Under the pieces are notes generated by a model. It did no database searches. It was given only the letters and a program-made list of their open reading frames with translations, and had not been told where the DNA came from. A stretch of DNA of 64,000 bases, taken from contig NZ_CP109598.1 in assembly GCF_036327775.1 (NCBI RefSeq), positions 6,615,501 to 6,679,500 on the forward strand, written 5' to 3'. Shown here in pieces: positions 22,840-32,783 of this stretch. Position 1 is the stretch's first letter, and every line of letters starts with the position of its first letter. The translations under genes were made by a program, and so were the position numbers. This DNA comes from Streptomyces sp. NBC_01498 (GTDB lineage: Bacteria > Actinomycetota > Actinomycetes > Streptomycetales > Streptomycetaceae).

Positions 22840-25476
22840 ATGTGTCTCGGCATCCCCGGTCGGGTCGTGGAGATGGTCGAGGGGTACGCGGACCAACTCG
22901 CCCTCGTGGACGTGGAGGGCGCCCGGCGCCGGATCAACGTCGGCATGCTCGACGCCCCTCCGGCCGCCGGGGACTGGGTCCTGCTGCACATGGGCTTCGC
23001 GATGGAGATCATCGACCGGGAGAAGGCGGCGGAGGCGCTGTCGGGTCTGGAGATGATGGGCAGCGGCGCTCCCGAACCGGACATCCACGAGCCGGCCGCC
23101 CGTACACCCGAGGCCCGTACACCCGGGGCCGTGGCCGGCTCCGCTGCCGCCGTCGCCCAACAGCCGCGCGCACGCCGCCGGTTCGAGGTGCGCGGGGTCG
23201 TCCAGGGCGTGGGCTTCCGGCCGTTCGTCTATGTCACCGCCGCCGAACTCGCGCTCACCGGCTCCGTGTCCAACACCGCCTCCGGCCTGGTCGCCGAGGT
23301 GGAGGGCGATCCCGGCGCCGTCGCGGAGTTCGGGCGTCGGCTGCGGACCGGCACGCCGCCGCTGGCGGTCGTGGAGTCCGTGACCGAGACCGACCAACCA
23401 CCCACCGGGGGAGCGGAGTTCGTCATCGCGGACTCCGGCACGACCGGCCGGGCCCGCACCCTGGTCTCCCCCGACATCGCCACCTGCCGCGACTGTCTCG
23501 CCGAACTGCGCGACCCGGCCGACCGCCGCCACCGCCACCCCTTCATCACCTGCACCCACTGCGGCCCCCGCTTCACGATCGTCACCGGCCTGCCCTACGA
23601 CCGCGCCGCGACGACCATGGCGGCGTTCGAGATGTGCGACGACTGCCGTACGGAGTACGGCGACCCGCGCGACCGCCGCTTCCACGCCCAGCCGATCGCC
23701 TGCCACGCCTGCGGCCCCCGGCTCGAACTCGTCGGCGGTGACGGTGAGGTGATCGCCGAGGGCGACCAGGCACTGCGCGCCGCACGGCAGTTGCTCGCCG
23801 AAGGCAGGATCGTCGCCGTCAAGGGACTCGGCGGCTACCACCTCGCCTGCGACGCCCGCGACGAGGCGGCCGTCACCGAACTGCGCCGCCGCAAACAGCG
23901 CGGCGGCAAACCCTTCGCCGTCATGGTCGCCGACCTCGGCGTCGCCGACCGGCTGGTGACGGCCGACGACGACGAGAGGGCGCTCCTGACCGGCGGCAGA
24001 CGGCCCATCGTCCTGCTGCCGCGCCGCGCGACCGGCACCGCACTGGCCGACGCGGTCGCGCCCGGCAACCCCGACCTCGGCATCCTCCTCCCGTACACCC
24101 CCCTGCACGTCCTGCTCTTCGGCGTCGGCGACGACGTCCCCGGCCCCGACGCGCTGGTGATGACCTCCGGCAACCGTTCCGGCGAGCCCATCGTCACCGA
24201 CGACGCCGAGGCGCTCACCGAACTCGCCCCGCTCGCCGACGCCTGGCTGCGCCACGACCGCCCGATCCGGGTGCCGTGCGACGACTCGGTCAGCCGGTTC
24301 GTCGCGGGCGCCGAACTGCCCGTACGCAGATCGCGCGGGTACGCCCCACTGCCGCTCGCGCTGCCCTTCGCCGTCCCGCCGCTGCTCGCGGTGGGCGCCG
24401 ACCTGAAGAACACGTGCGCGCTCGGCGAGGGCGGCTACGCCTGGGTCAGCCAGCACATCGGCGACATGGACGACCTGTCCACGGTCGACGCGCTGACCCG
24501 CACCGCCGCCCACCTCGGCCTGCTGACCGGTGTCGAACCCGGACAGCTCGTCGCCGACGCCCACCCCGGCTACCGCTCCGGCGCCTGGGCCCGCGCACAC
24601 GCCCGGGGCCGGGCCGTCCGTACCGTGCAGCACCATCACGCGCACCTGGCGTCCGTGATGGGGGAGCACGGCCTCGGCCCCGGCGAGAGCGTCATCGGCT
24701 TCGCGTACGACGGCACCGGCCACGGCCCCGACGGCGCGGTGTGGGGCGGCGAGACCCTCATCGCCGACTACAAGTCGTTCCGCAGGGCGGCCCATCTGGC
24801 GTACGTCCCGCTCGCGGGCGGGGACGCCAGTGTCCGGCGGCCGTACCGGATGGCCCTCGCGCATCTGCACGCCGCGGGCATCGGCTGGGACACGTCACTG
24901 CCCGCCGTGGCCGCCTGCCCCGCCCGGGAACGCGACGTACTGGCGCACCAGTTCGCGACGGGCTTCGGCTGCGTACCGACGTCCAGCATGGGCCGGCTCT
25001 TCGACGCGGTGGCCTCCCTGGCGGGAGCCCGGCACGAGTCGGCGTACGAGGCGGAGGCGGCGATCGTGCTGGAGGGACTGGCCCGGTCGGCGCCGGACGG
25101 AACGGTCACCGGTGCCTACGCGTTCGGACTGCCCGAGGGCCCGTCGGCCGGTGAGGAACCCGTCGTCGCCGACCCCGGGCCGGTGATCCGCGCGGTGGCC
25201 GCCGACGTACGGGAGGGCGTCCCGCCCCGGCTGATCGCCGCGCGTTTCCACGCGGCCGTCACCTCCCTCACCGTCGCCCTCGCCGAGCACTGCCGTGCCC
25301 GGACCGGCCTCGGGGTCGTGGCCCTCGGCGGCGGCGTGTTCCAGAACGCGCTGCTGCTCACGTCCGTCCAACGGAACCTGGAAGCAAGGGACTTCACCGT
25401 CCTGCGGCCCCGGCTGCTGCCGCCCAACGACGGTGGCGTCGCCTTCGGCCAACTGCTCGTCGCGGCCTCCGGCTGA
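22840..25476 (+). CDS. hypF: HypC-HypF fusion: hydrogenase chaperone plus carbamoyltransferase
   Basis: 878-residue single open frame. Residues 1 to about 75 are a full HypC (MCLGIPGRVVE with Cys2, VGMLDA, VLLHMGFAMEIID). A Pro/Ala linker (about 76-110, with a duplicated ARTPEARTPG) leads into HypF: acylphosphatase motif VQGVGFRPFVY at 121-131, zinc fingers with pairs C216/C219, C238/C241, C266/C269 and C288/C291, a YrdC-like domain, and a Kae1-like domain with VQHHHAH at 596-602. HypF makes thiocarbamate on HypE for the cyanide ligands; HypC carries the Fe(CN)2CO unit with HypD. No stop or frameshift separates them. GGAGG precedes the ATG. Confidence 0.93.
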   Translation: MCLGIPGRVVEMVEGYADQLALVDVEGARRRINVGMLDAPPAAGDWVLLHMGFAMEIIDREKAAEALSGLEMMGSGAPEPDIHEPAARTPEARTPGAVAGSAAAVAQQPRARRRFEVRGVVQGVGFRPFVYVTAAELALTGSVSNTASGLVAEVEGDPGAVAEFGRRLRTGTPPLAVVESVTETDQPPTGGAEFVIADSGTTGRARTLVSPDIATCRDCLAELRDPADRRHRHPFITCTHCGPRFTIVTGLPYDRAATTMAAFEMCDDCRTEYGDPRDRRFHAQPIACHACGPRLELVGGDGEVIAEGDQALRAARQLLAEGRIVAVKGLGGYHLACDARDEAAVTELRRRKQRGGKPFAVMVADLGVADRLVTADDDERALLTGGRRPIVLLPRRATGTALADAVAPGNPDLGILLPYTPLHVLLFGVGDDVPGPDALVMTSGNRSGEPIVTDDAEALTELAPLADAWLRHDRPIRVPCDDSVSRFVAGAELPVRRSRGYAPLPLALPFAVPPLLAVGADLKNTCALGEGGYAWVSQHIGDMDDLSTVDALTRTAAHLGLLTGVEPGQLVADAHPGYRSGAWARAHARGRAVRTVQHHHAHLASVMGEHGLGPGESVIGFAYDGTGHGPDGAVWGGETLIADYKSFRRAAHLAYVPLAGGDASVRRPYRMALAHLHAAGIGWDTSLPAVAACPARERDVLAHQFATGFGCVPTSSMGRLFDAVASLAGARHESAYEAEAAIVLEGLARSAPDGTVTGAYAFGLPEGPSAGEEPVVADPGPVIRAVAADVREGVPPRLIAARFHAAVTSLTVALAEHCRARTGLGVVALGGGVFQNALLLTSVQRNLEARDFTVLRPRLLPPNDGGVAFGQLLVAASG

Positions 25477-25485
25477 CGACACGTC

Positions 25486-25533
25486 AACTCCTGTCACCCA
25501 GCTCTCATCACCCAACTCTCCTGTCACCCAGCT
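25486..25533. repeat. Direct repeat in the hypF-hypC spacer
   Basis: CTCCTGTCACCCAGCT occurs at 25488-25503 and 25518-25533, with a degenerate copy (CTCATCACCCAACT) between. It fills most of the 87-bp gap before the stand-alone hypC. Confidence 0.6.
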
Positions 25534-25563
25534 GAGATCATCCAGAGAAGAGGAAGAGGCACC

Positions 25564-25856
25564 ATGTGTCTGGCGGTTCCCGGGCGGGTGCTCAGCACCG
25601 CGGAGGTCGACGGCACCCTGATGGCCCAGGTCGACTTCGGCGGCGTACGCAAGGACGTCTGCCTCCAGTACATCCCCGACGTCGGGATCGGTGAGTACGT
25701 CATCGTCCACGTCGGCTTCGCCATCCAGCGGCTCGACGAGGAGTCCGCCCTGCGCACCCTGGCGAACTTCGAACAACTCGGACTCCTGGAAGAGGAGTTC
25801 GGCGACACCGACGAACGGATCGGCGGGCAGCGGGAACCAGTGGAAGGCATCGGACA

Positions 25857-25860
<4 letters not shown>
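25564..25860 (+). CDS. hypC: Hydrogenase maturation chaperone HypC (stand-alone copy)
   Basis: 98-residue HypC with the essential N-terminal MCLAVPGRV (Cys2 after Met removal), [17 protein letters not shown] and [15 protein letters not shown]. It binds HypD and later the large subunit precursor. It is the second HypC of the locus; the other is fused to HypF. AAGAGGAAGAGG stands upstream. Its stop overlaps the GTG start of hypD (GTGA), the usual hypCD arrangement, so this copy is the likelier HypD partner. Confidence 0.95.
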
Positions 25861-26956
<1,096 letters not shown>

Positions 26957-26960
<4 letters not shown>

Positions 26961-28063
26961 CCGAGACCACGCACCACGTACCCGCCCCCGCGTCCGCCCC
27001 CGCCGGGAACGACCTCGACTTCGAGGGCTGGACCTGCCCCGTCCCGCTGCGCGCCACACCGACCGTCGTCATGGGCCACGGCGGCGGCGGGGCGATGTCG
27101 GCCGAACTGGTCGAGCACCTCTTCCTCCCCGCGTACGGCTCCGCAGCCGCCCCCGAACTCGGCGACTCCGCCGTCCTCACCGTCGGTGCCGGCACCCGGC
27201 TCGCCTTCTCCACCGACTCCTTCGTGGTGCGGCCGATGTTCTTCCCCGGCGGCTCCGTCGGCGACCTCGCCGTCAACGGAACCGTCAACGACCTGGCCAT
27301 GTCGGGCGCCACACCGCTGTACCTCTCCTGCGCGTTCATCCTCCAGGAAGGCACCTCGCTCGCCGAACTCGGCCGGATCGCCCAGCACATGGGCGCCGCG
27401 GCCCGCGCGGCCGGGGTCAGCCTCGTCACCGGCGACACCAAGGTCGTGGACCGGGGCAGCGGCGACGGCGTGTACATCAACACGGCCGGCATCGGCGTGG
27501 TCCCGGACGGCGTCGACATCGGGCCGCGCCGGGCGGCACCCGGGGACGCCGTGCTCGTCAGCGGCGACATCGGCGTGCACGGCGTGGCCGTCATGAGTAG
27601 CCGGGACGGCCTGGACTTCGGTACGACGGTCGAGAGCGACACCGCGCCCCTGCACGGACTGGTCGCCGCGATGCTCGCCACCGGCGCCGATCTCCACGTC
27701 CTGCGCGACCCCACCCGGGGAGGCGTCGCCGCCTCGCTCAACGAGATCGCCACCGCCTCGCGCGTCGGCGTCGAACTGGTCGAGCGGGACCTGCCCGTAC
27801 CGGACACCGTGCGCGACGCGTGCAGCCTCCTCGGACTCGACCCGCTCCAGGTGGCGAACGAGGGCAAGCTGCTCGCGATCGTCCCCGGGGACCGCGCCGA
27901 CGAGGTCCTCGCGGCCCTCCGGGCACACCCCCTGGGACACGGCGCGCGCCGCATCGGCACCTGCGTGGCCGACCACCCCGGCATGGTCGTCGCCCGGACC
28001 GGGCTCGGCGGCTCACGCGTGGTCGCCCTCCCCGTCGGCGAACAACTCCCCAGGATCTGCTGA
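26957..28063 (+). CDS. hypE: Carbamoyl dehydratase HypE
   Basis: 368-residue PurM/AIR-synthase-fold enzyme that dehydrates the carbamoyl group on its C-terminal cysteine to thiocyanate. The glycine-rich [11 protein letters not shown] is near residue 40, ATP-site motifs [12 protein letters not shown] and [12 protein letters not shown] follow, and the protein ends in the conserved PRIC tail that carries the modified cysteine. Start ATG at 26957 overlaps the hypD stop. It completes the hypABCDEF set. Confidence 0.95.
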
Positions 28064-28074
28064 ATGAGTGAGCG

Positions 28075-28842
28075 ATGAGCGCGCGCGGTGCGGTCCTCTT
28101 CGCGCGGTACGCCTACCCGCCCAACGAACTCGGCTACTGCGGTCCGGCGGACTCCGGCGCGCTGCTGCGCCCCGCCGACCCCGAGGGCATCGAACGCGGC
28201 GCCCGCCAGTTCGACGGCGCCTGGTGCTACCTCGAATTCCTCGCCGAGACCGCCGGTCTCGACGACCCGCTGGACGAGCGGGTCGTCGAGGCGTACTGGA
28301 TCGGCAACGACCTCGGGGACCGGGCCGACCCGGCGGCCCTGCTGGCACGGATGCGTCACCGGTTCCGGGGGCAACTGGGCGGCACCTGGCGCGAGGCGGC
28401 GAACCGGGCCCTGGCGCACCACAGTTTCCAGGTCTTCGAGGTGTACCCGTGGGCCGGACTGCTGCGCACCCCCGGGCGTCCGACGGCCCTGTCGGTCCTC
28501 GACCGGTGCCGGATCCGTACCGGTGTCGTCCAGTCGGTCACGGGCGAGTCGGCCGCGGTCGACTGCCGGCCGCTGGTCTGGACGGGGACGACCCTGGCAC
28601 CCGGCCCTCTCCGCCGGGAGAACGTGCGCTGGTCGGCCGGAGGGCGCTCGCTGCTCGCGGGGCTCGTGCCGGGGGACCTCGTGGCGCTGCACTGGGACTG
28701 GGTGTGCGACGTCCTGACGGAGGCGCAGGCGGTACGCGTCCAGTCCACGGAGGCGCGGCGGATCACCGCCGTGACGGGTGGGGCGCTCGCCGCGATAAGT
28801 GACGCGGGAGTACGGTCCGCGGCCGTCGCACCGGTGCGTTGA
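28075..28842 (+). CDS. Hydrogenase-locus conserved protein (DUF6390-like)
   Basis: 255-residue protein conserved, as far as I know, next to actinobacterial hydrogenase maturation genes (DUF6390). Landmarks are FARYAYPPNELGYCGPAD, RQFDGAWCYLEFLAE, VEAYWIGNDL and HHSFQVFEVYPWAGLLR. No membrane or secretion signal is seen. It is probably the last gene of the hydrogenase operon, 11 bp after hypE. Function unknown; a maturation or quality-control role is inferred from position only. Confidence 0.75.
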   Translation: MSARGAVLFARYAYPPNELGYCGPADSGALLRPADPEGIERGARQFDGAWCYLEFLAETAGLDDPLDERVVEAYWIGNDLGDRADPAALLARMRHRFRGQLGGTWREAANRALAHHSFQVFEVYPWAGLLRTPGRPTALSVLDRCRIRTGVVQSVTGESAAVDCRPLVWTGTTLAPGPLRRENVRWSAGGRSLLAGLVPGDLVALHWDWVCDVLTEAQAVRVQSTEARRITAVTGGALAAISDAGVRSAAVAPVR

Positions 28843-28944
28843 GGCGCCCCGGCGACCGCCACGGCCCTTCTGTGCGGTAGTACTAGTCTGATTGGCGATG
28901 CTGGCCATCCGTCGTACGACTGGGACGCACTGAGCGGGGCGGTT

Positions 28945-29844
28945 GTGGAAGAGCACCGGGCAGACACCGACGCCGAACGGGACGGGACCCCGCGCGACGA
29001 GGGGCGGGACCTGGACGACCGGCTCGGCCGCCTGGAGCGGGTGGTCGCCGGGATGGCGGCGGAGGCCGCCGGGCGCGGCGGGGACGCCGTGGCGGCGGAG
29101 CCGGAGCCGGACCGGGAGCCTGTCGACCCGGCGCCCGTGGCCGCCGAGGAGGCCGGGACGCCCGCCCCGTCCGACGACGCTCCCGCACCACGTGTCGACG
29201 CCCCCGCATCGCGTGACCTGACCGCCTCGCCCGGCGACACCCCCGAGCACGACGGCGGCACCGCCCCGGCCGACGACACCCCCGGGCGCCCCGACGGCGC
29301 CGCCCCGCCGGAGGACGGCGCGCGCCGGAACCGTACGCGGCGCACCCGCTGGATCCTGGCGGGCTCCGGGGTGTGCTGTGCCGTCGTGCTCGGAGCCGCC
29401 GTGATCGGCGGGGGCTCGGCGCCGCGCTGGCTGCCCGTCCCCGGGGTCGCGGAGAACGGCGCGGACCCGGTGAACCCCACGCCCCCTCCCGCCGGTTCGC
29501 TTCCGGGCAGCGGAACGGCCGAACCGGACGGACGCGGCGGGCCGGGGCCGGGCGGCACCGCCCGGAGCGGGGAAGCCCCGGGCCCCTCGGCCGGCGCACC
29601 CTCCGGTGACGGCGGACCGCCCGAACCCGCGCCGACGCTCACCGGGAACCTCCCGCCGTCCGCGACTTCTCCTGGGCCGGGTGTCCCCGGAACCACACCC
29701 CCCGAGTCGCCGACCGGCGGCGGGAGCGGGGGCACCGGCGGTACGGGCACCGGCACCCCGTCCCCCACGGGCGGGCCGACCGACCCTCCGCCGGACGAAC
29801 CCGATCCGCTGGGCGGGCTTCTCGGGGGACTCCTCGGCCGCTGA
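28945..29844 (+). CDS. Single-pass membrane protein with long Pro/Gly/Thr-rich tail
   Basis: 299-residue low-complexity protein. Residues 1 to about 130 are acidic and proline-rich with a short coiled-coil-like stretch (DDRLGRLERVVAGMAAE). A basic patch RRNRTRRTRW leads into one transmembrane helix at about residues 136-155 (LAGSGVCCAVVLGAAVIGG). The rest is Pro/Gly/Thr/Ser-rich and ends in GGLLGGLLGR. The topology (cytoplasmic N-terminus, wall-spanning tail) is inferred. It is not homologous to a family I recognise. It lies 102 bp after the hydrogenase operon and may be unrelated to it. Confidence 0.65.
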   Translation: MEEHRADTDAERDGTPRDEGRDLDDRLGRLERVVAGMAAEAAGRGGDAVAAEPEPDREPVDPAPVAAEEAGTPAPSDDAPAPRVDAPASRDLTASPGDTPEHDGGTAPADDTPGRPDGAAPPEDGARRNRTRRTRWILAGSGVCCAVVLGAAVIGGGSAPRWLPVPGVAENGADPVNPTPPPAGSLPGSGTAEPDGRGGPGPGGTARSGEAPGPSAGAPSGDGGPPEPAPTLTGNLPPSATSPGPGVPGTTPPESPTGGGSGGTGGTGTGTPSPTGGPTDPPPDEPDPLGGLLGGLLGR

Positions 29845-30224
29845 CAGCGTGTCGTGTCACCGCTCGGATGACGCCTCGAACATATTCTCCCGGCGCCTGT
29901 CCACCGGAGCGTGCGCCGGAGGCACGTCGTCGTGCACCGGCGTTCAGCGATACGCAAAAGAATCAACGGTGTTGAGATCGGCCAGTTTCTGTCATCCGCT
30001 CACACCAAGCGGCCAACTTTCCTACACTCGATTCACCGTGGTCCGGCCGCGATCGGCGTGCGACCGGCAGTCGGGTGAAGGGTGCCGGGCAGGGCCACCA
30101 CCGGTTTCGCCGCGTACGGCATGATGCCCGTCGGGTGCGCGGAGCCCCTCCGGTCGTCCGGCCGACGGCGGTCGGTCCCGACCGCCCGTTGTGCGGGGCG
30201 AGACCGGATGCGGGGGAAACAGGA
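29845..30224. promoter_or_regulatory. 380-bp intergenic region upstream of the antiporter gene
   Basis: No gene is supported here. The stretch 29940-30040 is AT-richer than its surroundings and contains TTGAGA at 29982-29987 and a TACACT -10-like hexamer at 30023-30028, a plausible promoter although the spacing is not ideal. The rest up to 30224 would be untranslated leader with no evident riboswitch fold. Confidence 0.35.
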
Positions 30225-31577
30225 GTGGTTCGCAGACGGGGCCGGTCAGCGGTCCGGGCGCCCGCACGGCGTACGTCGCTGATGGCGATCGGCGCACTGG
30301 CCGCCGGGCTCGTCGTCGGACGGCTGGCGCACCCGCACGACCTGGCCGGGTTACCCGCCTACACCGTCACCGCCGGAGTTCTGCTGGCGATCGGCCTCTA
30401 CGGCAGCACGCACGAGCTGGAGGCCGCCGACGTACGGGAGAACCTGCGCGCGGTGGTGGTGGCCGTCACCCTGGGGGTCCTGCTCAAGGCGGGGCTGATC
30501 TCCGCCGTGATGGTCCTGGTGGTTCCGGGGCCGGAAGCGATGATCCTCGGTATCGCGGTCGCCCAGATCGACCCCCTCTCCGTGGCCGCCATGGGTGCCC
30601 GCGACCGGATGTCACGACGGGCCAAGACCCTGCTCTCGGCCTGGGCGTCCTTCGACGACCCGATGACCGTGCTGCTCAGCTTCTACGTCGCCGTCCTGGC
30701 GACCCGCGCCGGGGAGGGCTCCGGCAGCGTGTCGGTGGCTCCCGACCGGAGCACCGGGACCGACTTCCTGCTGACCATGATCGCCAATGTGGTGCTCTTC
30801 GGCGTCGCCATGCTCCTCTGGTACCTCGTACGGCGCCTCGCCGGTGGCGGGCGCCCCCAGCCGAAGCCCGTCGGCGCGGCGGCGGACACCGAAGGGGCCG
30901 GCTCCCGGGACGCGAAGTCCGACCGCCGGGGCCGGACCGATGTGCTCGCCCTGCTGCTCGTCGCCGCCCTGATCGCGGTCGCCGCCGTGTACATGCTGGT
31001 GCTGGCCGTGGCGCTGGCGGGGCTCCTCGTCCGGGTGGGCCGGTTCAAGCCGTACGTCAACCGGGCCGTGTCGGGCGCGTTCCTCGTCGCCGCCTGCTTC
31101 CTGGGAGTCCTGCTCGCCCAGGACATCGAACCGCTGCCCGGACTCGTGCTCGGCGGCGCGGCGTTCGGCGCGCAGATGGTGGCGGCGCTGCTCGCCGGCC
31201 CCCGACTGGTGCCGGGCATCAGCCGCGTCGACCGCTGGTATCTCGGACTCGGCCAGCAGAACGGCATCACGGCGATTCTGCTGGCCCTGGCACTCGAACC
31301 CCGGTTCCCGGGCACGGCGGCGGTCGTGGGCCCGGCGATCATCACCGTCAATCTGCTGCACTACGGCGCCAACCTGGTGCTCGACCGCGCGCTGGACGCC
31401 ACGGGACCACCACCGCCGCCCGTGTCACCGCCCGAACCACCGGACCGGCCGACGACCGGGCCGGCGAGCGGCCGGGAGGAGCCCGGACCGTACGGCCCCG
31501 AGGCACCCGGCGGCGCGGCGGCGCGTACGTCACCTGCGGCAGGCGGACCGGCGGGACCCCTCCCCGAGGTGAGTTGA
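30225..31577 (+). CDS. Cation/proton antiporter (CPA family), TTA-containing
   Basis: 450-residue integral membrane protein with about ten hydrophobic segments, matching the Na+/H+ exchanger domain. Conserved stretches are AIGLYGSTHELEAADVREN, AVAQIDPLSVAAMGARDR and SAWASFDDPMTVLL; the Asp-Pro and Asp-Asp positions fit ion-binding residues. A Pro-rich cytoplasmic tail of about 60 residues follows the last helix. The GTG at 30225 has GGGGG 8 bp upstream; ATG 30282 lacks a binding site. Leu43 is encoded by TTA (30351-30353), so full translation should depend on the bldA tRNA if this is a Streptomyces. Confidence 0.82.
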   Translation: MVRRRGRSAVRAPARRTSLMAIGALAAGLVVGRLAHPHDLAGLPAYTVTAGVLLAIGLYGSTHELEAADVRENLRAVVVAVTLGVLLKAGLISAVMVLVVPGPEAMILGIAVAQIDPLSVAAMGARDRMSRRAKTLLSAWASFDDPMTVLLSFYVAVLATRAGEGSGSVSVAPDRSTGTDFLLTMIANVVLFGVAMLLWYLVRRLAGGGRPQPKPVGAAADTEGAGSRDAKSDRRGRTDVLALLLVAALIAVAAVYMLVLAVALAGLLVRVGRFKPYVNRAVSGAFLVAACFLGVLLAQDIEPLPGLVLGGAAFGAQMVAALLAGPRLVPGISRVDRWYLGLGQQNGITAILLALALEPRFPGTAAVVGPAIITVNLLHYGANLVLDRALDATGPPPPPVSPPEPPDRPTTGPASGREEPGPYGPEAPGGAAARTSPAAGGPAGPLPEVS

Positions 31578-31692
31578 CCACGAGGAACGGGGAGAACGAG
31601 GAGAAGCACCAGGAGGGGGAGAGATGGACCGGGTGGCGGAGGTACCGCGCGCCGTGTGGCGGCCCGACCGCGGGGCGGGGGCCTGATCGGTC

Positions 31693-32757
31693 ATGGCGAC
31701 CACACTGCCGCCCTGCAATCTGTTCGGCGTCCCCGTCGGGAGGCCCGGCTCCTGGAAGCGGCGCGTGCCCCTCATGCCCTGGAAGATCCAGGGTCACGAG
31801 GAACTGGTCGCGCCTATCGACCATGTGCTGCAACGGCTGGAGCAGTTCCGCACGAAAGGGCCCGACCTCAGCAAGGCGATCGGACGCAACTCCGGTCATC
31901 TGGTGATTGTCAGCGGACTTCCCGGCACGGGTAAGACCACTCTCATCCACCACTGTGTGAACGACCTGAACCTGCGAATCGACGGTAATCGCGAGGGGGC
32001 CGGGGCGGGGAACGCGCCGCACATCGAAAGATGGCACACACGGCATCGCCCCGCCAATTCCTTCGTGGTTTTCGTCGGCAAACCTCCACGTAACAGGGGC
32101 ACCTCCGGTCCGGGCCGCACCGACGGTACGGCGAGAATTTTCAAGCCCATTCGCAGACAGGTCCTCGAACGGCTCGTCGGAAAACTGAGCCAGACTCCTG
32201 AATGGGCCAAGGCCAACCACGACTCGGTACTGACCGAGGATCCGACCGACCAATATCATGGTTACGATGAGGTCCAGGAATTCTTACGCACCGTCAAACG
32301 CCGCGCCATGATCGTCATTCCATACGTTCCTTGGGCGTCCACCGAACTCTCCCAGGAATTCATCAATGAATGCAACGAGATCGCGCTGCGCGGGCTCGTG
32401 GTGTTTCTGGAACTCTCCCAGGTCGACCTCACCCCGCTCCTGGACAGCGTGCTGGGGCGGGAACCGGACTGGATGACCCACCTGGAGGTGGGACCCCTGA
32501 AGAAGGGGGACTGGGGCACGTACATCCGGCACCGGCTGGCCGTGCCCGGGATACCGACCCCGGTGGTGTCCGTCGCGGACGACGTCATCGAGACCGTGCC
32601 GGCGTCCCTGCCGATCCGCAACGTCCAGGACATGCAGCAACATCTGTACAAAATCGCCCAGTTGGCCCGCGCGGAACACCACGACCGGATCGACATGGAC
32701 GTCCTCACCACCTACGTCAACCGTTTGCCGCCACCGGACTACGGACGCGCCCGCTGA
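31693..32757 (+). CDS. P-loop NTPase of unknown function, TTA-containing
   Basis: 354-residue ATPase. The Walker A motif GLPGTGKT lies at residues 75-82. A possible Walker B strand is GLVVFLELSQVDL near residue 240. The C-terminal part is helical. It resembles small AAA/STAND-type ATPases but no effector domain is visible. It lies 26 bp before a second P-loop gene in the same orientation, so the two probably work together. Codon use is less GC-rich than its neighbours in the first half (31980-32380), and Leu198 uses TTA (32284-32286); both hint at horizontal origin and bldA-dependent timing. The start is weakly supported. Confidence 0.7.
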   Translation: MATTLPPCNLFGVPVGRPGSWKRRVPLMPWKIQGHEELVAPIDHVLQRLEQFRTKGPDLSKAIGRNSGHLVIVSGLPGTGKTTLIHHCVNDLNLRIDGNREGAGAGNAPHIERWHTRHRPANSFVVFVGKPPRNRGTSGPGRTDGTARIFKPIRRQVLERLVGKLSQTPEWAKANHDSVLTEDPTDQYHGYDEVQEFLRTVKRRAMIVIPYVPWASTELSQEFINECNEIALRGLVVFLELSQVDLTPLLDSVLGREPDWMTHLEVGPLKKGDWGTYIRHRLAVPGIPTPVVSVADDVIETVPASLPIRNVQDMQQHLYKIAQLARAEHHDRIDMDVLTTYVNRLPPPDYGRAR

Positions 32758-32783
32758 CCGTCTCACCAGGGAGGAGCACCGCA

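Noticed and set aside
22450..24870. Long minus-strand open frame opposite hypF
   Set aside because: Shadow frame of a clear HypC-HypF coding region; no motifs.
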